In this document: positions 8,092 through 19,687 of the stretch, piece after piece
Position numbering within the stretch: position 1 is the stretch's first letter
Layout of the letters: each line of letters starts with the position of its first letter
Source: Pseudomonas sp.
GTDB taxonomy: Bacteria; Pseudomonadota; Gammaproteobacteria; Pseudomonadales; Pseudomonadaceae
Assembly (NCBI GenBank): GCA_030656145.1
Contig: JAUSOF010000002.1
Span: 62,001-126,000 of the forward strand
Direction of reading: 5' to 3'
DNA: 64,000 bases
Translations under genes and position numbers: made by a program
The notes under the pieces: model-generated
What the model saw: only the letters and a program-made list of their open reading frames with translations
What the model was told of the DNA's origin: nothing
Database searches by the model: none

Positions 8092-9186
8092 TTACAGGTT
8101 TGTCCCGCCGTCACGGAAAGGTGGCCACACTCGATCACGGGCCTGCATGTGCTTTTCCGGCAGCGCCTCAAGAGCGTGCAGGCGACGCTTGGTCGCAGCG
8201 TCCGGGTAAAGGCCGGGCTGGCCGCGCAGAGTGGCATCGAGAAACGCCTTGGAGTCGGCGTTGCCGCTGGGATAGAGGGTTTGCGTGGTGATCAGCGCGG
8301 CGACCTCGGGCCGCATCAGGTAGTCGATGAAGCGGTGGGCCAGGTCGGCGCGACGGGCGTTATGCGGGATCACCAGGTTGTCGATGAACAGCACTGACCC
8401 CTCATCAGGCACCAGAAAACGCACCGGCTGGCCGGCATCGGCGGCAGCCAGGGCGTCGCCGACCCAGGCCATGGCCACGCACAGACGGCCCTTGCTGAGG
8501 TCATCGATATAGCGCTCGCTGTCGACGTAGCGCAGGTTGGGGCGCAGGCCGGCGAGCACGCTGCCGGCGCGTTCGATGCGGCTCGCTGCGCTGCGGGTCA
8601 GGCTGCGCCCTTGGTAGTTGAGCAGTAGCGCCAGGGTTTCGTCCGGTGCATCCAGCACGCTGATGCCGCAACTGGCCAGGCGCGCGCTCTGCGCGGGGTC
8701 GAACAACAGGCTCCAGCTGTCGGGCAGTGGACCACCGAACGCAGCTTCGGCCTGCGGCGTATTGATCGCCAGGCCGACTGCGCCCCACAGGTAAGGCACC
8801 GCGTAGCGGTTGCTCGGATCGACTGCAGCGAGTTTGCTCAGCAGCTCTTTGTCCAGGTGCTTGCGGTTGGGCAGCAGGCTGAAATTCAGGGGTTGCAGCA
8901 GGCCGCCCCTGATCAGGCGCGGCAAGTCATTGTGTGTGGGCACGATGATGTCGATTGGCTCGTTGCCGCCGAGCGCCGCATGCATTTCTTCGGCACTGCT
9001 AAAGGTGCGGTAGTCGATGTGGATCCCTGTTTCGTTCTCGAAGCTCTCGAGTACCTGCGGCGCTATGTAGTCGTTCCAGTTGTAGACCTGCAGGCTGTCA
9101 TCGGTTTTCTCCAGCGGATCGTCCGCTGCAGCCTGAGCCAATGTCGGCAGCAGCACCAGTAGTAGCGAAGCGAACAGGCGCAGCAT
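8092..9186 (-). CDS. Polyamine ABC transporter periplasmic binding protein (PotF/SpuD type)
   Basis: 364 residues from the ATG at 9186, with AGGAG eight bases upstream. A signal peptide MLRLFASLLLVLLPTLAQA precedes a PotD/PotF-like binding protein that begins LQVYNWNDYIAPQ. It resembles SpuD (14743-15837), including the YNWxDYI start, PYLWG and GLAINT regions and the ICVAMAWVGD segment (compare [10 protein letters not shown]). There are no permease genes beside it, so it may feed the SpuFGH permease or act as a sensor. In P. aeruginosa an equivalent lone binding-protein gene lies between aguR and spuI. Confidence 0.88.
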   Translation of the reverse strand: MLRLFASLLLVLLPTLAQAAADDPLEKTDDSLQVYNWNDYIAPQVLESFENETGIHIDYRTFSSAEEMHAALGGNEPIDIIVPTHNDLPRLIRGGLLQPLNFSLLPNRKHLDKELLSKLAAVDPSNRYAVPYLWGAVGLAINTPQAEAAFGGPLPDSWSLLFDPAQSARLASCGISVLDAPDETLALLLNYQGRSLTRSAASRIERAGSVLAGLRPNLRYVDSERYIDDLSKGRLCVAMAWVGDALAAADAGQPVRFLVPDEGSVLFIDNLVIPHNARRADLAHRFIDYLMRPEVAALITTQTLYPSGNADSKAFLDATLRGQPGLYPDAATKRRLHALEALPEKHMQARDRVWPPFRDGGTNL

Positions 9187-9295
9187 GGGGTTCTCCTTGG
9201 CGGTGCGTCCACGGCTGAATTTGGCGCAGCAGTACCCCGTCGCGGCAGGCGCGCTCGGTTGTCCGGGTCGTAGGCCATTCGGCAGATTCGGCTGG

Positions 9296-9324
9296 ATAAA
9301 ACGACGCCGGCATGGCCGGCGTCG
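9296..9324 (-). terminator. Rho-independent terminator of spuI
   Basis: Perfect 10-base stem CGACGCCGGC-ATG-GCCGGCGTCG at 9302-9324. On the minus strand it is followed by TTTTAT. It is located 9 bases past the spuI stop codon. Confidence 0.75.
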
Positions 9325-9332
9325 GGGAGTGC

Positions 9333-10709
9333 TTACACGGTGTGCAGGTACCAGTTGTATTCGAGGTCGGAGATGGAGTTCTCGAACTCGGCCAGCTCGC
9401 TTTCCTTGCAGGCGACGAAAATATCGATGTATTTCGGGTCGATATAGCGCGCCAGGATCTCGCTGTCGTCCAGCTCGCGCAGGGCGTCGCGCAGGTTGTT
9501 TGGCAGGCTCTGCTCGTTCTGCTCGTAGGAATTGCCTTCCACCGGTGCGTTGGGCTCGATCTTGTTGGTCAGGCCATGGTGCACGCCCGCCAGCACTGCC
9601 GAAAGCAGCAGGTAGGGGTTGGCATCCGCGCCCGCGACGCGGTGTTCGATACGTACCGCATCGGCCGTGTCGTTGGGTACGCGCAGGGCTACAGTACGGT
9701 TGTCGATACCCCAGCACGGCGAGTTCGGTACGTAGTATTGCGCACCAAAGCGGCGGTACGAATTGACGTTCGGGCAGAGAAAGGCCATCGACGCCGGCAT
9801 GGTCTCCAGCACGCCACCAATGGCGTGGCGCAGGGCATCGTTCTGCTCAGGGTCTTCGCAGGCAAAAATATTCTTGCCGTCCTTGTCGAGGATCGAGATG
9901 TGTACATGCAGCCCGTTGCCCGCCTGATTGGGGTACGGCTTGGCCATGAAGGTGGTGTCCATTTCATGGTCGTAGGCGATGTTCTTCACCAGGCGCTTGA
10001 GCAGCAGCGCGTAGTCGCAGGCCTTGATCGGGTCGGCGACGTGGTGCAGGTTGACCTCGAACTGCGCCGGGGCGCTTTCCTTGACGATGGCATCGGCCGG
10101 GATGCCTTGCTCCTTGGCACCCTCGAGGATGTCCTGCAGGCATTCGGCGTATTCGTCGAGATCGTCGATCAGGTAGACCTGGGTCGAATGTGGGCGCTTG
10201 CCCGACAGCGGCGACAGTGGCGGCTGTGGGCGGCCGTTCACATTGGCCTGATCGATCAGGTAGAACTCAAGTTCGAAAGCGGCACAAATGGTAAGGCCCA
10301 GCTCGTCGAACTTCGCCACCACCTGACGCAACACTTCCCGTGGGTCGGCAAAGAACGGCTCGCCTTCCATTTCGTGCATGGTCATCAACAGTTGCGCGGT
10401 AGGGCGCTTCTGCCAAGGTTCATTGCACAGGGTGTTGGGGATGGGGTAGCAGATACGATCGGCATCGCCGATATCCAGGCCCAGGCCAGTGCTTTCCACT
10501 GTCGAACCGTTGATATCCAGAGCGAACAAAGACGCCGGGAGGTTGATGCCGCGCTCGTAAACCTTGTGCAGGCTTGCACGCTCGATGCGCTTGCCGCGCA
10601 CCACGCCATTCATATCGGCAATAAGAAGGTCGACGAACAGGACCTCAGGATGTTTCTTAAGGAACGCGTTCGCTTCGTTAAGCTGAACGGCACGCGGGGG
10701 TACCGACAT
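9333..10709 (-). CDS. spuI: Gamma-glutamylpolyamine synthetase (glutamine synthetase family)
   Basis: 458 residues. Glutamine synthetase type I-like fold: FVDLLIADMNGVVRGKR near the N-terminus, ELEFYLID, HVHISILDKDGKN, and NSYRRFGAQYYVPNSP with VALRVPNDT replacing true GlnA motifs. There is no NLYDLPPEE adenylylation site. PuuA/PauA-type enzymes ligate glutamate to putrescine or other polyamines, the first step of the gamma-glutamylation catabolic route. It is divergent from the spuABCDFGH operon across 279 bases. AAAGGTG precedes the start and a terminator follows. It is paralogous to SpuB (11785-13143). Confidence 0.93.
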   Translation of the reverse strand: MSVPPRAVQLNEANAFLKKHPEVLFVDLLIADMNGVVRGKRIERASLHKVYERGINLPASLFALDINGSTVESTGLGLDIGDADRICYPIPNTLCNEPWQKRPTAQLLMTMHEMEGEPFFADPREVLRQVVAKFDELGLTICAAFELEFYLIDQANVNGRPQPPLSPLSGKRPHSTQVYLIDDLDEYAECLQDILEGAKEQGIPADAIVKESAPAQFEVNLHHVADPIKACDYALLLKRLVKNIAYDHEMDTTFMAKPYPNQAGNGLHVHISILDKDGKNIFACEDPEQNDALRHAIGGVLETMPASMAFLCPNVNSYRRFGAQYYVPNSPCWGIDNRTVALRVPNDTADAVRIEHRVAGADANPYLLLSAVLAGVHHGLTNKIEPNAPVEGNSYEQNEQSLPNNLRDALRELDDSEILARYIDPKYIDIFVACKESELAEFENSISDLEYNWYLHTV

Positions 10710-10898
10710 GATGTAACACCTTTCTTGTTAAAAATATCAATCATTAAACAGCGATGAGTTGAGTCAATCTTAAACCTTGAGGCCTGTCAAGGGTGGTTTA
10801 TTTTGCCCTAAAAAAGCGCGTCGTGGCCATTAATAGGGCGTTACAGGGCAGTCTAACCTCGCTCGGAGCCTTGCCTGGCGCGGTGCTCACTGGGGTGT

Positions 10899-10937
10899 GT
10901 TCAATTTTTTACATGGCTATTGTGTAAAAAAATGAAC
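10899..10937. promoter_or_regulatory. Large inverted repeat in the spuI-spuA divergent promoter region
   Basis: GTTCAATTTTTTACA (10899-10913) and TGTAAAAAAATGAAC (10923-10937) form arms with 14 of 15 matches around a nine-base spacer. It lies 52 bases before spuA and 190 bases from spuI. Its AT-rich symmetry suggests the operator of a dimeric or tetrameric polyamine-responsive regulator, for which PauR is the obvious candidate; the identity is inference. Confidence 0.5.
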
Positions 10938-10988
10938 AAGGCTAAGCTCGGATTCAACCCCAACTAACAGCAATAAAATGGGTGTCCC

Positions 10989-11741
10989 ATGTCGCGCCTG
11001 CCGTTGATCGGCGTCACCGCCTGCTCTAAACAGGTTGGTCTGCATCCTCACCATATAACAGGTGACAAATACGTTCGCGCAGTAGCGATTGGTGCCGGTG
11101 GCTTGCCGCTGATCATTCCGGCGCTGGGCGAACTGATCGATCAGGCGACCCTGCTCGATAATCTGCACGGTTTGCTGTTCACCGGCTCCCCGACAAATAT
11201 CGAACCTCATCAGTATAGCGGCTCGGCCAGCGAGGCTGGTACACCGCATGACCCCGAGCGTGACCGCACCACCTTGCCGCTGATCCGTCAGGCAATCGAG
11301 GCAGGCGTCCCCGTGCTCGGCATCTGTCGCGGTTTTCAGGAGATGAACGTGGCCTACGGTGGCACCCTGCACCAGAAAGTGCATGAGGTCCCTGGCATGC
11401 TTGATCACCGTGAGCAAGCGGATGAGCCACTCGATGTGCAATATGCGCCCCGCCATCTTCTGCGCGTGCAACCGGGCGGCGTGCTTGCCGGCCTCGGCTT
11501 GCCGAGCGAAATTGCCGTCAACTCCATTCATGGTCAGGGCGTTGAGCGTCTGGCGCCGGGCCTTCGCGTCGAAGCACTGGCGCCTGACGGGTTGATCGAA
11601 GCCTTCTCCGTCGAAGGGGCCAAAAGCTTCGCATTGGGGGTGCAATGGCACCCCGAGTGGCAGGTACGCTCCAACCCGAATTATCTCGCCATCTTCCAGG
11701 CCTTTGGTGAGGCTTGCAGGAAGAGGGCGGGGCAACGTTGA
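10989..11741 (+). CDS. spuA: Gamma-glutamyl-polyamine/GABA hydrolase (class I glutamine amidotransferase-like)
   Basis: 250 residues. The class I amidotransferase fold is shown by the nucleophile elbow VLGICRGFQEMN and the His-Glu pair in GVQWHPEW. PuuD-type enzymes release the polyamine-derived carboxylic acid (for example GABA) from its gamma-glutamyl adduct. It is the first gene of the spuABCDFGH unit, 44 bases ahead of spuB, and preceded by the inverted repeat at 10899-10937. Confidence 0.92.
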   Translation: MSRLPLIGVTACSKQVGLHPHHITGDKYVRAVAIGAGGLPLIIPALGELIDQATLLDNLHGLLFTGSPTNIEPHQYSGSASEAGTPHDPERDRTTLPLIRQAIEAGVPVLGICRGFQEMNVAYGGTLHQKVHEVPGMLDHREQADEPLDVQYAPRHLLRVQPGGVLAGLGLPSEIAVNSIHGQGVERLAPGLRVEALAPDGLIEAFSVEGAKSFALGVQWHPEWQVRSNPNYLAIFQAFGEACRKRAGQR

Positions 11742-11784
11742 ACCGATTCTATATAAGTCGGCTCTCATCAACCCTGAGGTCTCT

Positions 11785-13143
11785 ATGAGCACCAAACTGG
11801 ACCAGCTTTCGAGCTGGCTGAAAGAACGCAAAATCACCGAAGTTGAATGCATGATCAGCGATCTCACCGGCATTGCCCGGGGCAAGATTTCGCCGACCAA
11901 CAAGTTCCTCGACGAGAAGGGCATGCGCCTCCCCGAGAGTGTGCTGTTGCAGACCGTGACCGGCGACTACGTCGAGGACGACATCTACTACGCCCTGCTG
12001 GATGAAGCAGACATCGACATGTTCTGCCGTCCCGATGAAAACGCAGTGTTCCTGGTGCCGTGGGCCATCGAGCCGACCGCCATGGTTATCCACGACACCT
12101 TCGACAAACAGGGCAACCCGATCGAGTTGTCGCCGCGCAACATTCTCAAGAATGTGCTCAAGCTGTATGCCGACAAGGGCTGGAAGCCGATCGTGGCCCC
12201 GGAAATGGAATTCTATCTGACCAAGCGTTGTAGCGACCCGGACTTCCCGCTGGAAGCGCCCATGGGCCGCTCCGGTCGCCCGGAAGTCGGTCGTCAGTCG
12301 TTCTCCATCGATGCCGCCAACGAATTCGACCCGCTGTTCGAAGATGTCTACGACTGGTGCGAAATCCAGGGCCTGGACCTCGATACGCTGATCCACGAAG
12401 ACGGGCCGGCGCAGATGGAAATCAACTTCCGGCATGGCGAAGCCCTGCACCTGGCCGACCAGATCACCGTGTTCAAGCGCACCATGCGTGAAGCGGCGCT
12501 CAAGCATGACGTGGCGGCGACCTTCATGGCCAAGCCGATCACCGACCAGCCGGGCAGCGCCATGCACATTCACCAGAGTGTGGTGGATATCAAAACCGGG
12601 GAGAACCTGTTCTCCAATGCCGATGGCAGCATGAGCCAACTGTTTATGCAGCACATTGGTGGTCTGCAGAAGTACATCCCTGAGCTACTGCCGCTGTTTG
12701 CGCCCAACGTCAACTCGTTCCGCCGTTTCCTGCCGGATACCTCGGCGCCGGTAAACGTCGAGTGGGGCGAAGAGAACCGCACCGTGGGCCTGCGTGTTCC
12801 AGAAGCCACGCCGCAGAACCGCCGCGTGGAAAACCGTCTGGCCGGCGCCGATGCCAACCCCTATCTGGTGCTGGCCGCCACGCTGCTGTGCGGTTACATG
12901 GGCATGGTGGAGCAGCTCGAGCCTGGCGCACCCGTCAAGGGGCGGGGTTACGAGCGGCGCAACCTGCGTCTGCCGATTACCATCGAGCACGCGCTGGAGC
13001 GGATGGAGGCCTGCAAGGCGGCGGAAGAATACCTGGGTGAAAAATTCATCCGCGGTTACGTGGCCGTAAAGCGTGCCGAACACGAAAACTACAAGCGTGT
13101 GATCAGCTCCTGGGAGCGCGAGTTCCTGCTGCTCTCGGTCTGA
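11785..13143 (+). CDS. spuB: Gamma-glutamylpolyamine synthetase (glutamine synthetase family)
   Basis: 452 residues from the ATG at 11785 ([11 protein letters not shown]), which lies just past spuA; the longer frame upstream overlaps spuA and is non-conserved. Glutamine synthetase-like features include [46 protein letters not shown] and [15 protein letters not shown]. As a PuuA-type enzyme it glutamylates a polyamine. It is a paralogue of SpuI across the divergent promoter, so the locus holds two ligases that may differ in polyamine preference. spuC follows after 64 bases. Confidence 0.92.
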   Translation: MSTKLDQLSSWLKERKITEVECMISDLTGIARGKISPTNKFLDEKGMRLPESVLLQTVTGDYVEDDIYYALLDEADIDMFCRPDENAVFLVPWAIEPTAMVIHDTFDKQGNPIELSPRNILKNVLKLYADKGWKPIVAPEMEFYLTKRCSDPDFPLEAPMGRSGRPEVGRQSFSIDAANEFDPLFEDVYDWCEIQGLDLDTLIHEDGPAQMEINFRHGEALHLADQITVFKRTMREAALKHDVAATFMAKPITDQPGSAMHIHQSVVDIKTGENLFSNADGSMSQLFMQHIGGLQKYIPELLPLFAPNVNSFRRFLPDTSAPVNVEWGEENRTVGLRVPEATPQNRRVENRLAGADANPYLVLAATLLCGYMGMVEQLEPGAPVKGRGYERRNLRLPITIEHALERMEACKAAEEYLGEKFIRGYVAVKRAEHENYKRVISSWEREFLLLSV

Positions 13144-13207
13144 TCGAACGGGTGCCGAGGCGCATAGCCTGCGGCACCCGCTGATGGCGTACATTTTTGA
13201 GGTGGAT

Positions 13208-15837
<2,630 letters not shown>

Positions 15838-16398
15838 TAGCGTGCCCGGCAAGGTGGTGAATGCAGTCGGTCTGCTGAGCCACCCTGTTCCTGGCGGGGC
15901 ATCTCGCCAGGAACCCTGATAATAAAAAGGAAGCCCCTATGCATTGCTCAGCTCAGCTGGCCGGCCTCGTGTCCGCGCCATTGGCCATCCTGTTGCCTGC
16001 TGTTCGCTCGACAAACCAGCACCGCTTGCCTGAATACGATGCGTGCTGATGCCGATCGGCTGCACGACAAGGTCTTCCCGTGTAGGCGCGCGATGCCTTT
16101 GCCGGCGGCCAATTCCAGCAAGGCGCAACGGGTGCAAGCAGTCGGCGGCAGGCCCGCATTAATTGCCGGGGCCAGCGCTTACCTTGGCTACGCTCATCAT
16201 CAGGAGCTGCTCAGGGCGTAGCCAGTGCTGTAGCGGTTGATCCGCTGCGAGCAGTTTTACTCAGGTTGTTTATTTCGGCGCGGTCGTCGATCAAGCTAAA
16301 AGACCAATGACCCGAAGCTGGAACAGGGTCGACACAGGTCGGTAATTTCAAGCGCCCGGCCGTCGGGGTTGGGCGCTACTTTTGCGGGAGTTTTGGTA
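15838..16398 (+). other. 561-base intergenic gap between spuD and spuF
   Basis: This is where P. aeruginosa carries spuE, but no binding-protein reading frame is present. It begins with a 10-base-stem hairpin (15887-15914). It then has AAGGAAGC ahead of a 36-codon ORF (15939-16049, MHCSAQLAGLVSAPLAILL...), which has a hydrophobic start but no recognisable family. The remainder holds no supported gene. It may be the scar of a spuE deletion or simply a spacer. Confidence 0.5.
15887..15914 (+). terminator. Stem-loop after spuD (attenuator or mRNA-stabilising hairpin)
   Basis: GTTCCTGGCG and CGCCAGGAAC form a perfect 10-base stem with an eight-base loop, 50 bases past spuD. It has no T-run, so it more likely protects the 3' end of the spuD message or partly terminates. 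That is common after binding-protein genes that must be expressed above their permease. Confidence 0.55.
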
Positions 16399-17541
16399 AT
16401 GGCAGTTGCTTCCAGTGCCTATAAAAAGGTTCTTGAGGGGGATCAACAACCGAAAGAGGTGTTGGTCAAAATCGATCGAGTGACGAAGAAGTTTGATGAA
16501 ACCATCGCCGTCGACGACGTCTCTCTGACCATCAACAAAGGCGAGATTTTCGCCCTGCTCGGCGGTTCGGGTTCGGGTAAATCCACCTTGTTGCGCATGC
16601 TGGCCGGCTTTGAGCGGCCGACCGAGGGGCGCATCTACCTCGATGGTGAGGACATCACCGACCTGCCGCCCTACGAGCGACCGATCAACATGATGTTCCA
16701 GTCCTACGCGTTGTTCCCGCACATGAGCGTGGCCGACAACATCGCCTTTGGCCTCAAGCAGGACAAGATGTCCCGGGCCGAAATCGACGCGCGGGTCGCC
16801 GAGATGCTCAAGCTGGTGCAGATGAGCCAATACGCCAAGCGCAAGCCGCACCAACTGTCCGGCGGGCAGCGTCAGCGTGTGGCCCTGGCCCGCTCCCTGG
16901 CAAAAAGCCCGAAACTGCTGCTGCTCGACGAGCCGATGGGCGCTCTGGATAAAAAGCTCCGCTCGCAGATGCAGTTGGAGTTGGTGGAGATCATCGAACG
17001 GGTCGGCGTGACCTGCGTCATGGTGACCCACGACCAGGAAGAGGCCATGACCATGGCCCAGCGCATCGCCATCATGCACCTGGGCTGGATCGCCCAGATC
17101 GGCAGCCCGATCGATATCTACGAGACGCCGACCAGCCGTCTGGTCTGCGAGTTCATTGGTAACGTCAACCTGTTTGAAGGTCAGGTAGTCGAGGACATGG
17201 AAGGCCATGCACTGATCGACAGCCCCGACCTTGAGCGCAACATCTTCGTCGGCCACGGCGTCAGCACCTCGGTGCAGGACAAGAGCATCACCTACGCCAT
17301 TCGCCCGGAGAAGTTGCTGGTCACCACCGAGCAGCCGACCTGCGAATACAACTGGTCACGCGGTATCGTGCACGACATCGCCTATCTGGGCGGCCATTCG
17401 GTGTTCCACGTGCAGTTGCCGAGCGGCAAGATCGTCCAGTCTTTCGTCGCCAACGCCGAACGTCGTGGCGCGCGTCCGACCTGGGACGATCAGGTCTATG
17501 TGTGGTGGGAGGATGACAGCGGGGTGGCATTGCGCTCATGA
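16399..17541 (+). CDS. spuF: Polyamine ABC transporter ATP-binding protein
   Basis: 380 residues from the ATG at 16399, with GGGAG upstream. ABC ATPase: Walker A GGSGSGKST, signature LSGGQRQRVALARSLA, Walker B LLLLDEPMGALD and the VTHDQEEAM switch. A C-terminal TOBE-like domain (about residues 300-375) is typical of the PotG/PotA subgroup. It energises uptake of putrescine or spermidine through SpuG and SpuH. The stop overlaps the spuG start in ATGA, showing translational coupling. Confidence 0.95.
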   Translation: MAVASSAYKKVLEGDQQPKEVLVKIDRVTKKFDETIAVDDVSLTINKGEIFALLGGSGSGKSTLLRMLAGFERPTEGRIYLDGEDITDLPPYERPINMMFQSYALFPHMSVADNIAFGLKQDKMSRAEIDARVAEMLKLVQMSQYAKRKPHQLSGGQRQRVALARSLAKSPKLLLLDEPMGALDKKLRSQMQLELVEIIERVGVTCVMVTHDQEEAMTMAQRIAIMHLGWIAQIGSPIDIYETPTSRLVCEFIGNVNLFEGQVVEDMEGHALIDSPDLERNIFVGHGVSTSVQDKSITYAIRPEKLLVTTEQPTCEYNWSRGIVHDIAYLGGHSVFHVQLPSGKIVQSFVANAERRGARPTWDDQVYVWWEDDSGVALRS

Positions 17542-18449
17542 ACATTTCCCGAAGCATCAGCCGCCGCTTGCCCAAGGGTAGGCACTTCGTCATCGGAGTG
17601 CCTTTTCTCTGGTTGTTCATGTTCTTCCTGCTGCCCTTCATCATCGTCTTGAAGATCAGCTTTGCCGAAGCCGAAGTTTCGATTCCGCCCTACACCGACG
17701 TCTACACCTGGGTGGAAAACAAGCTCTCGGTGGTGATCAACCTGGGTAATTACATTTTCCTCAGTGAAGATGATCTGTACCTGGCTGCCTACCTCGGCTC
17801 GCTGAAGATGGCCTTCTTCAGCACCTTGCTGTGTTTGTTGCTCGGCTACCCGATGGCCTATGCCATCGCCCGCGCCGACAAGGAAATGCAGCTGGTGTTC
17901 CTGCTGCTGATCATGATGCCGACCTGGACCGCAATCCTGATTCGCGTGTATGCCTGGATGGGCATTCTCAGCAATAACGGCCTGCTCAATGGTTTCCTGC
18001 AGAGCATCGGCCTGATCGATACGCCGCTGCAGATCCTCAACACCAACATCGCGGTCTATATCGGGATTGTGTACTCGTACTTGCCGTTCATGGTGCTGCC
18101 GCTCTATGCCAACCTGGTCAAGCACGACCAGAGCCTGCTGGAGGCCGCGGCCGACCTGGGGTCGAGCACCTACAACAGCTTCTGGAAAATCACCGTGCCG
18201 CTGTCCAAGAACGGCATCATTGCCGGCTGCATGCTGGTATTCATCCCGGTGGTCGGCGAGTTCGTGATCCCTGAGCTGCTCGGTGGCCCGGAGACCCTGA
18301 TGATCGGCAAGGTGCTGTGGCAGGAGTTCTTCAATAACCGAGACTGGCCGGTGGCTTCCGCGTTGGCGGTGGTGATGCTGGCAATCCTGATCATTCCAAT
18401 CATCCTGTTCAACCGCAACCAAGCGAAAGAGATGGAGGGCCGCGCATGA
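17538..18449 (+). CDS. spuG: Polyamine ABC transporter permease
   Basis: 303 residues with about six membrane segments. The EAA loop reads EAAADLGSSTYNSFWKITVPLS near residues 203-224. It is a PotH-type subunit that forms the channel with SpuH. It overlaps spuF upstream and spuH downstream by four bases each (ATGA), so the three form a tightly coupled translation unit. Confidence 0.94.
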   Translation: MNISRSISRRLPKGRHFVIGVPFLWLFMFFLLPFIIVLKISFAEAEVSIPPYTDVYTWVENKLSVVINLGNYIFLSEDDLYLAAYLGSLKMAFFSTLLCLLLGYPMAYAIARADKEMQLVFLLLIMMPTWTAILIRVYAWMGILSNNGLLNGFLQSIGLIDTPLQILNTNIAVYIGIVYSYLPFMVLPLYANLVKHDQSLLEAAADLGSSTYNSFWKITVPLSKNGIIAGCMLVFIPVVGEFVIPELLGGPETLMIGKVLWQEFFNNRDWPVASALAVVMLAILIIPIILFNRNQAKEMEGRA

Positions 18450-19345
18450 AGCGTTTCAGTTTCTCCGGCGTCATGCTGTGGGTCGGCCTGCTGTTCATCT
18501 ACCTGCCGATGCTGATCCTGGTCATCTACTCGTTCAATGGCTCGCGCCTGGTGACGGTATGGGGCGGCTGGTCGCTGAAGTGGTATGTCGGCCTGCTCGA
18601 TAACAGCCAGTTGATGAACGCGGTGATGCGCTCCCTGGAAATCGCCTGCTACACCGCGATCGCGGCAGTGGCCCTGGGTACTATGGCGGCGTTCGTACTG
18701 ACCCGGGTGACCCGTTTCAAGGGGCGCACCCTGTTCGGTGGCCTGGTTACCGCGCCGCTGGTGATGCCTGAGGTGATCACCGGTCTGTCGTTGCTGCTGC
18801 TGTTCGTGGCCATGGCGCAATTGGTTGGCTGGCCTGCCGAGCGCGGCATCATGACCATCTGGATTGCCCACACCACGTTCTGCTCCGCCTATGTAGCGGT
18901 GGTGGTGTCGGCGCGCTTGCGTGAGCTGGACCTGTCTATCGAGGAGGCGGCCATGGACCTGGGCGCCAAGCCGTGGAAGGTGTTCTTCCTGATCACTATC
19001 CCGATGATTGCGCCATCGCTGGCGGCTGGCGGCATGATGTCCTTCGCCTTGTCGCTGGACGACCTGGTACTCGCCAGCTTCGTCTCGGGTCCTGGTTCCA
19101 CCACCCTGCCGATGGAGATCTTCTCCGCCGTGCGCCTGGGCGTGAAGCCGGAGATCAATGCGGTAGCCAGCCTGATCCTGCTTTCAGTATCGCTGATGAC
19201 CTTCATCATCTGGTTCTTTGCCCACCGCGCCGAGGAACGACGCAAGAAGGCGATCCAGCAAGCCATGGACGAAAGCACCGGCGCCCACCTGCAAAGTGGC
19301 CCGGACAGCCGCCGCGATCCGTCGCAGAACCACGCCCCCGCTTAA
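18446..19345 (+). CDS. spuH: Polyamine ABC transporter permease
   Basis: 299 residues with six predicted membrane segments. The EAA loop reads EEAAMDLGAKPWKVFFLITIPMI near residues 169-191. It is the PotI-type partner of SpuG. The C-terminal ~35 residues are hydrophilic and cytoplasmic. It is the last gene of the operon and is followed at once by a strong terminator. Confidence 0.94.
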   Translation: MKRFSFSGVMLWVGLLFIYLPMLILVIYSFNGSRLVTVWGGWSLKWYVGLLDNSQLMNAVMRSLEIACYTAIAAVALGTMAAFVLTRVTRFKGRTLFGGLVTAPLVMPEVITGLSLLLLFVAMAQLVGWPAERGIMTIWIAHTTFCSAYVAVVVSARLRELDLSIEEAAMDLGAKPWKVFFLITIPMIAPSLAAGGMMSFALSLDDLVLASFVSGPGSTTLPMEIFSAVRLGVKPEINAVASLILLSVSLMTFIIWFFAHRAEERRKKAIQQAMDESTGAHLQSGPDSRRDPSQNHAPA

Positions 19346-19365
19346 GCGCAGGCTTGGGTAAACCT

Positions 19366-19393
19366 AAAAGGGTCACCGCGGTGACCCTTTTTT
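19366..19393 (+). terminator. Rho-independent terminator of the spu operon
   Basis: AAAAGGGTCACC-GC-GGTGACCCTTTTTT forms a near-perfect stem ending in six T residues, 20 bases after the spuH stop. Confidence 0.9.
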
Positions 19394-19406
19394 GTGGCCG
19401 TGTCGG

Positions 19407-19429
19407 GTAGGGGGCGCCGTGCGCACCGG
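19407..19429. repeat. Degenerate copy of the GTAGGGTGCGCC repeat
   Basis: The segment beginning GTAGGGGGCGCCGTGCGCACC differs at only a few positions from the left arm at 6131-6151. The partner arm is not obvious here. The rest of the 342-base interval 19346-19687 holds only the terminator, this repeat and the LexA-like box. Confidence 0.45.
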
Positions 19430-19599
19430 CCACTGCTGGCAAGGGCAAGGGTGAGGGCGGCCTCGGCGCGAAGCGACAGCCCGCGCAGATGGCGCCGCGC
19501 CGACACTTCATGGCGTACTGGCTGCGGCGAGTAGTGCCCTACGGCTTACGCGGCGATTTCGCCTTGGTGGCATTGCGGTCGGAATGCCGCGTACATTAA

Positions 19600-19615
19600 C
19601 TGTACATCCATACAG
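19600..19615. promoter_or_regulatory. LexA (SOS) box candidate upstream of topB
   Basis: CTGTACATCCATACAG keeps both invariant CTG/CAG ends and the CTGT-N8-ACAG form, matching the gammaproteobacterial LexA consensus CTGTATATATATACAG at 13 of 16 positions. It lies 73 bases before the topB start, a normal operator position. Confidence 0.6.
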
Positions 19616-19687
19616 ATTAAGCTTGCCTGAGACTGCGTCACTGCGCATGCTGTGCAGCATTGTGACAAGGAACCAATGATGGCGGCC

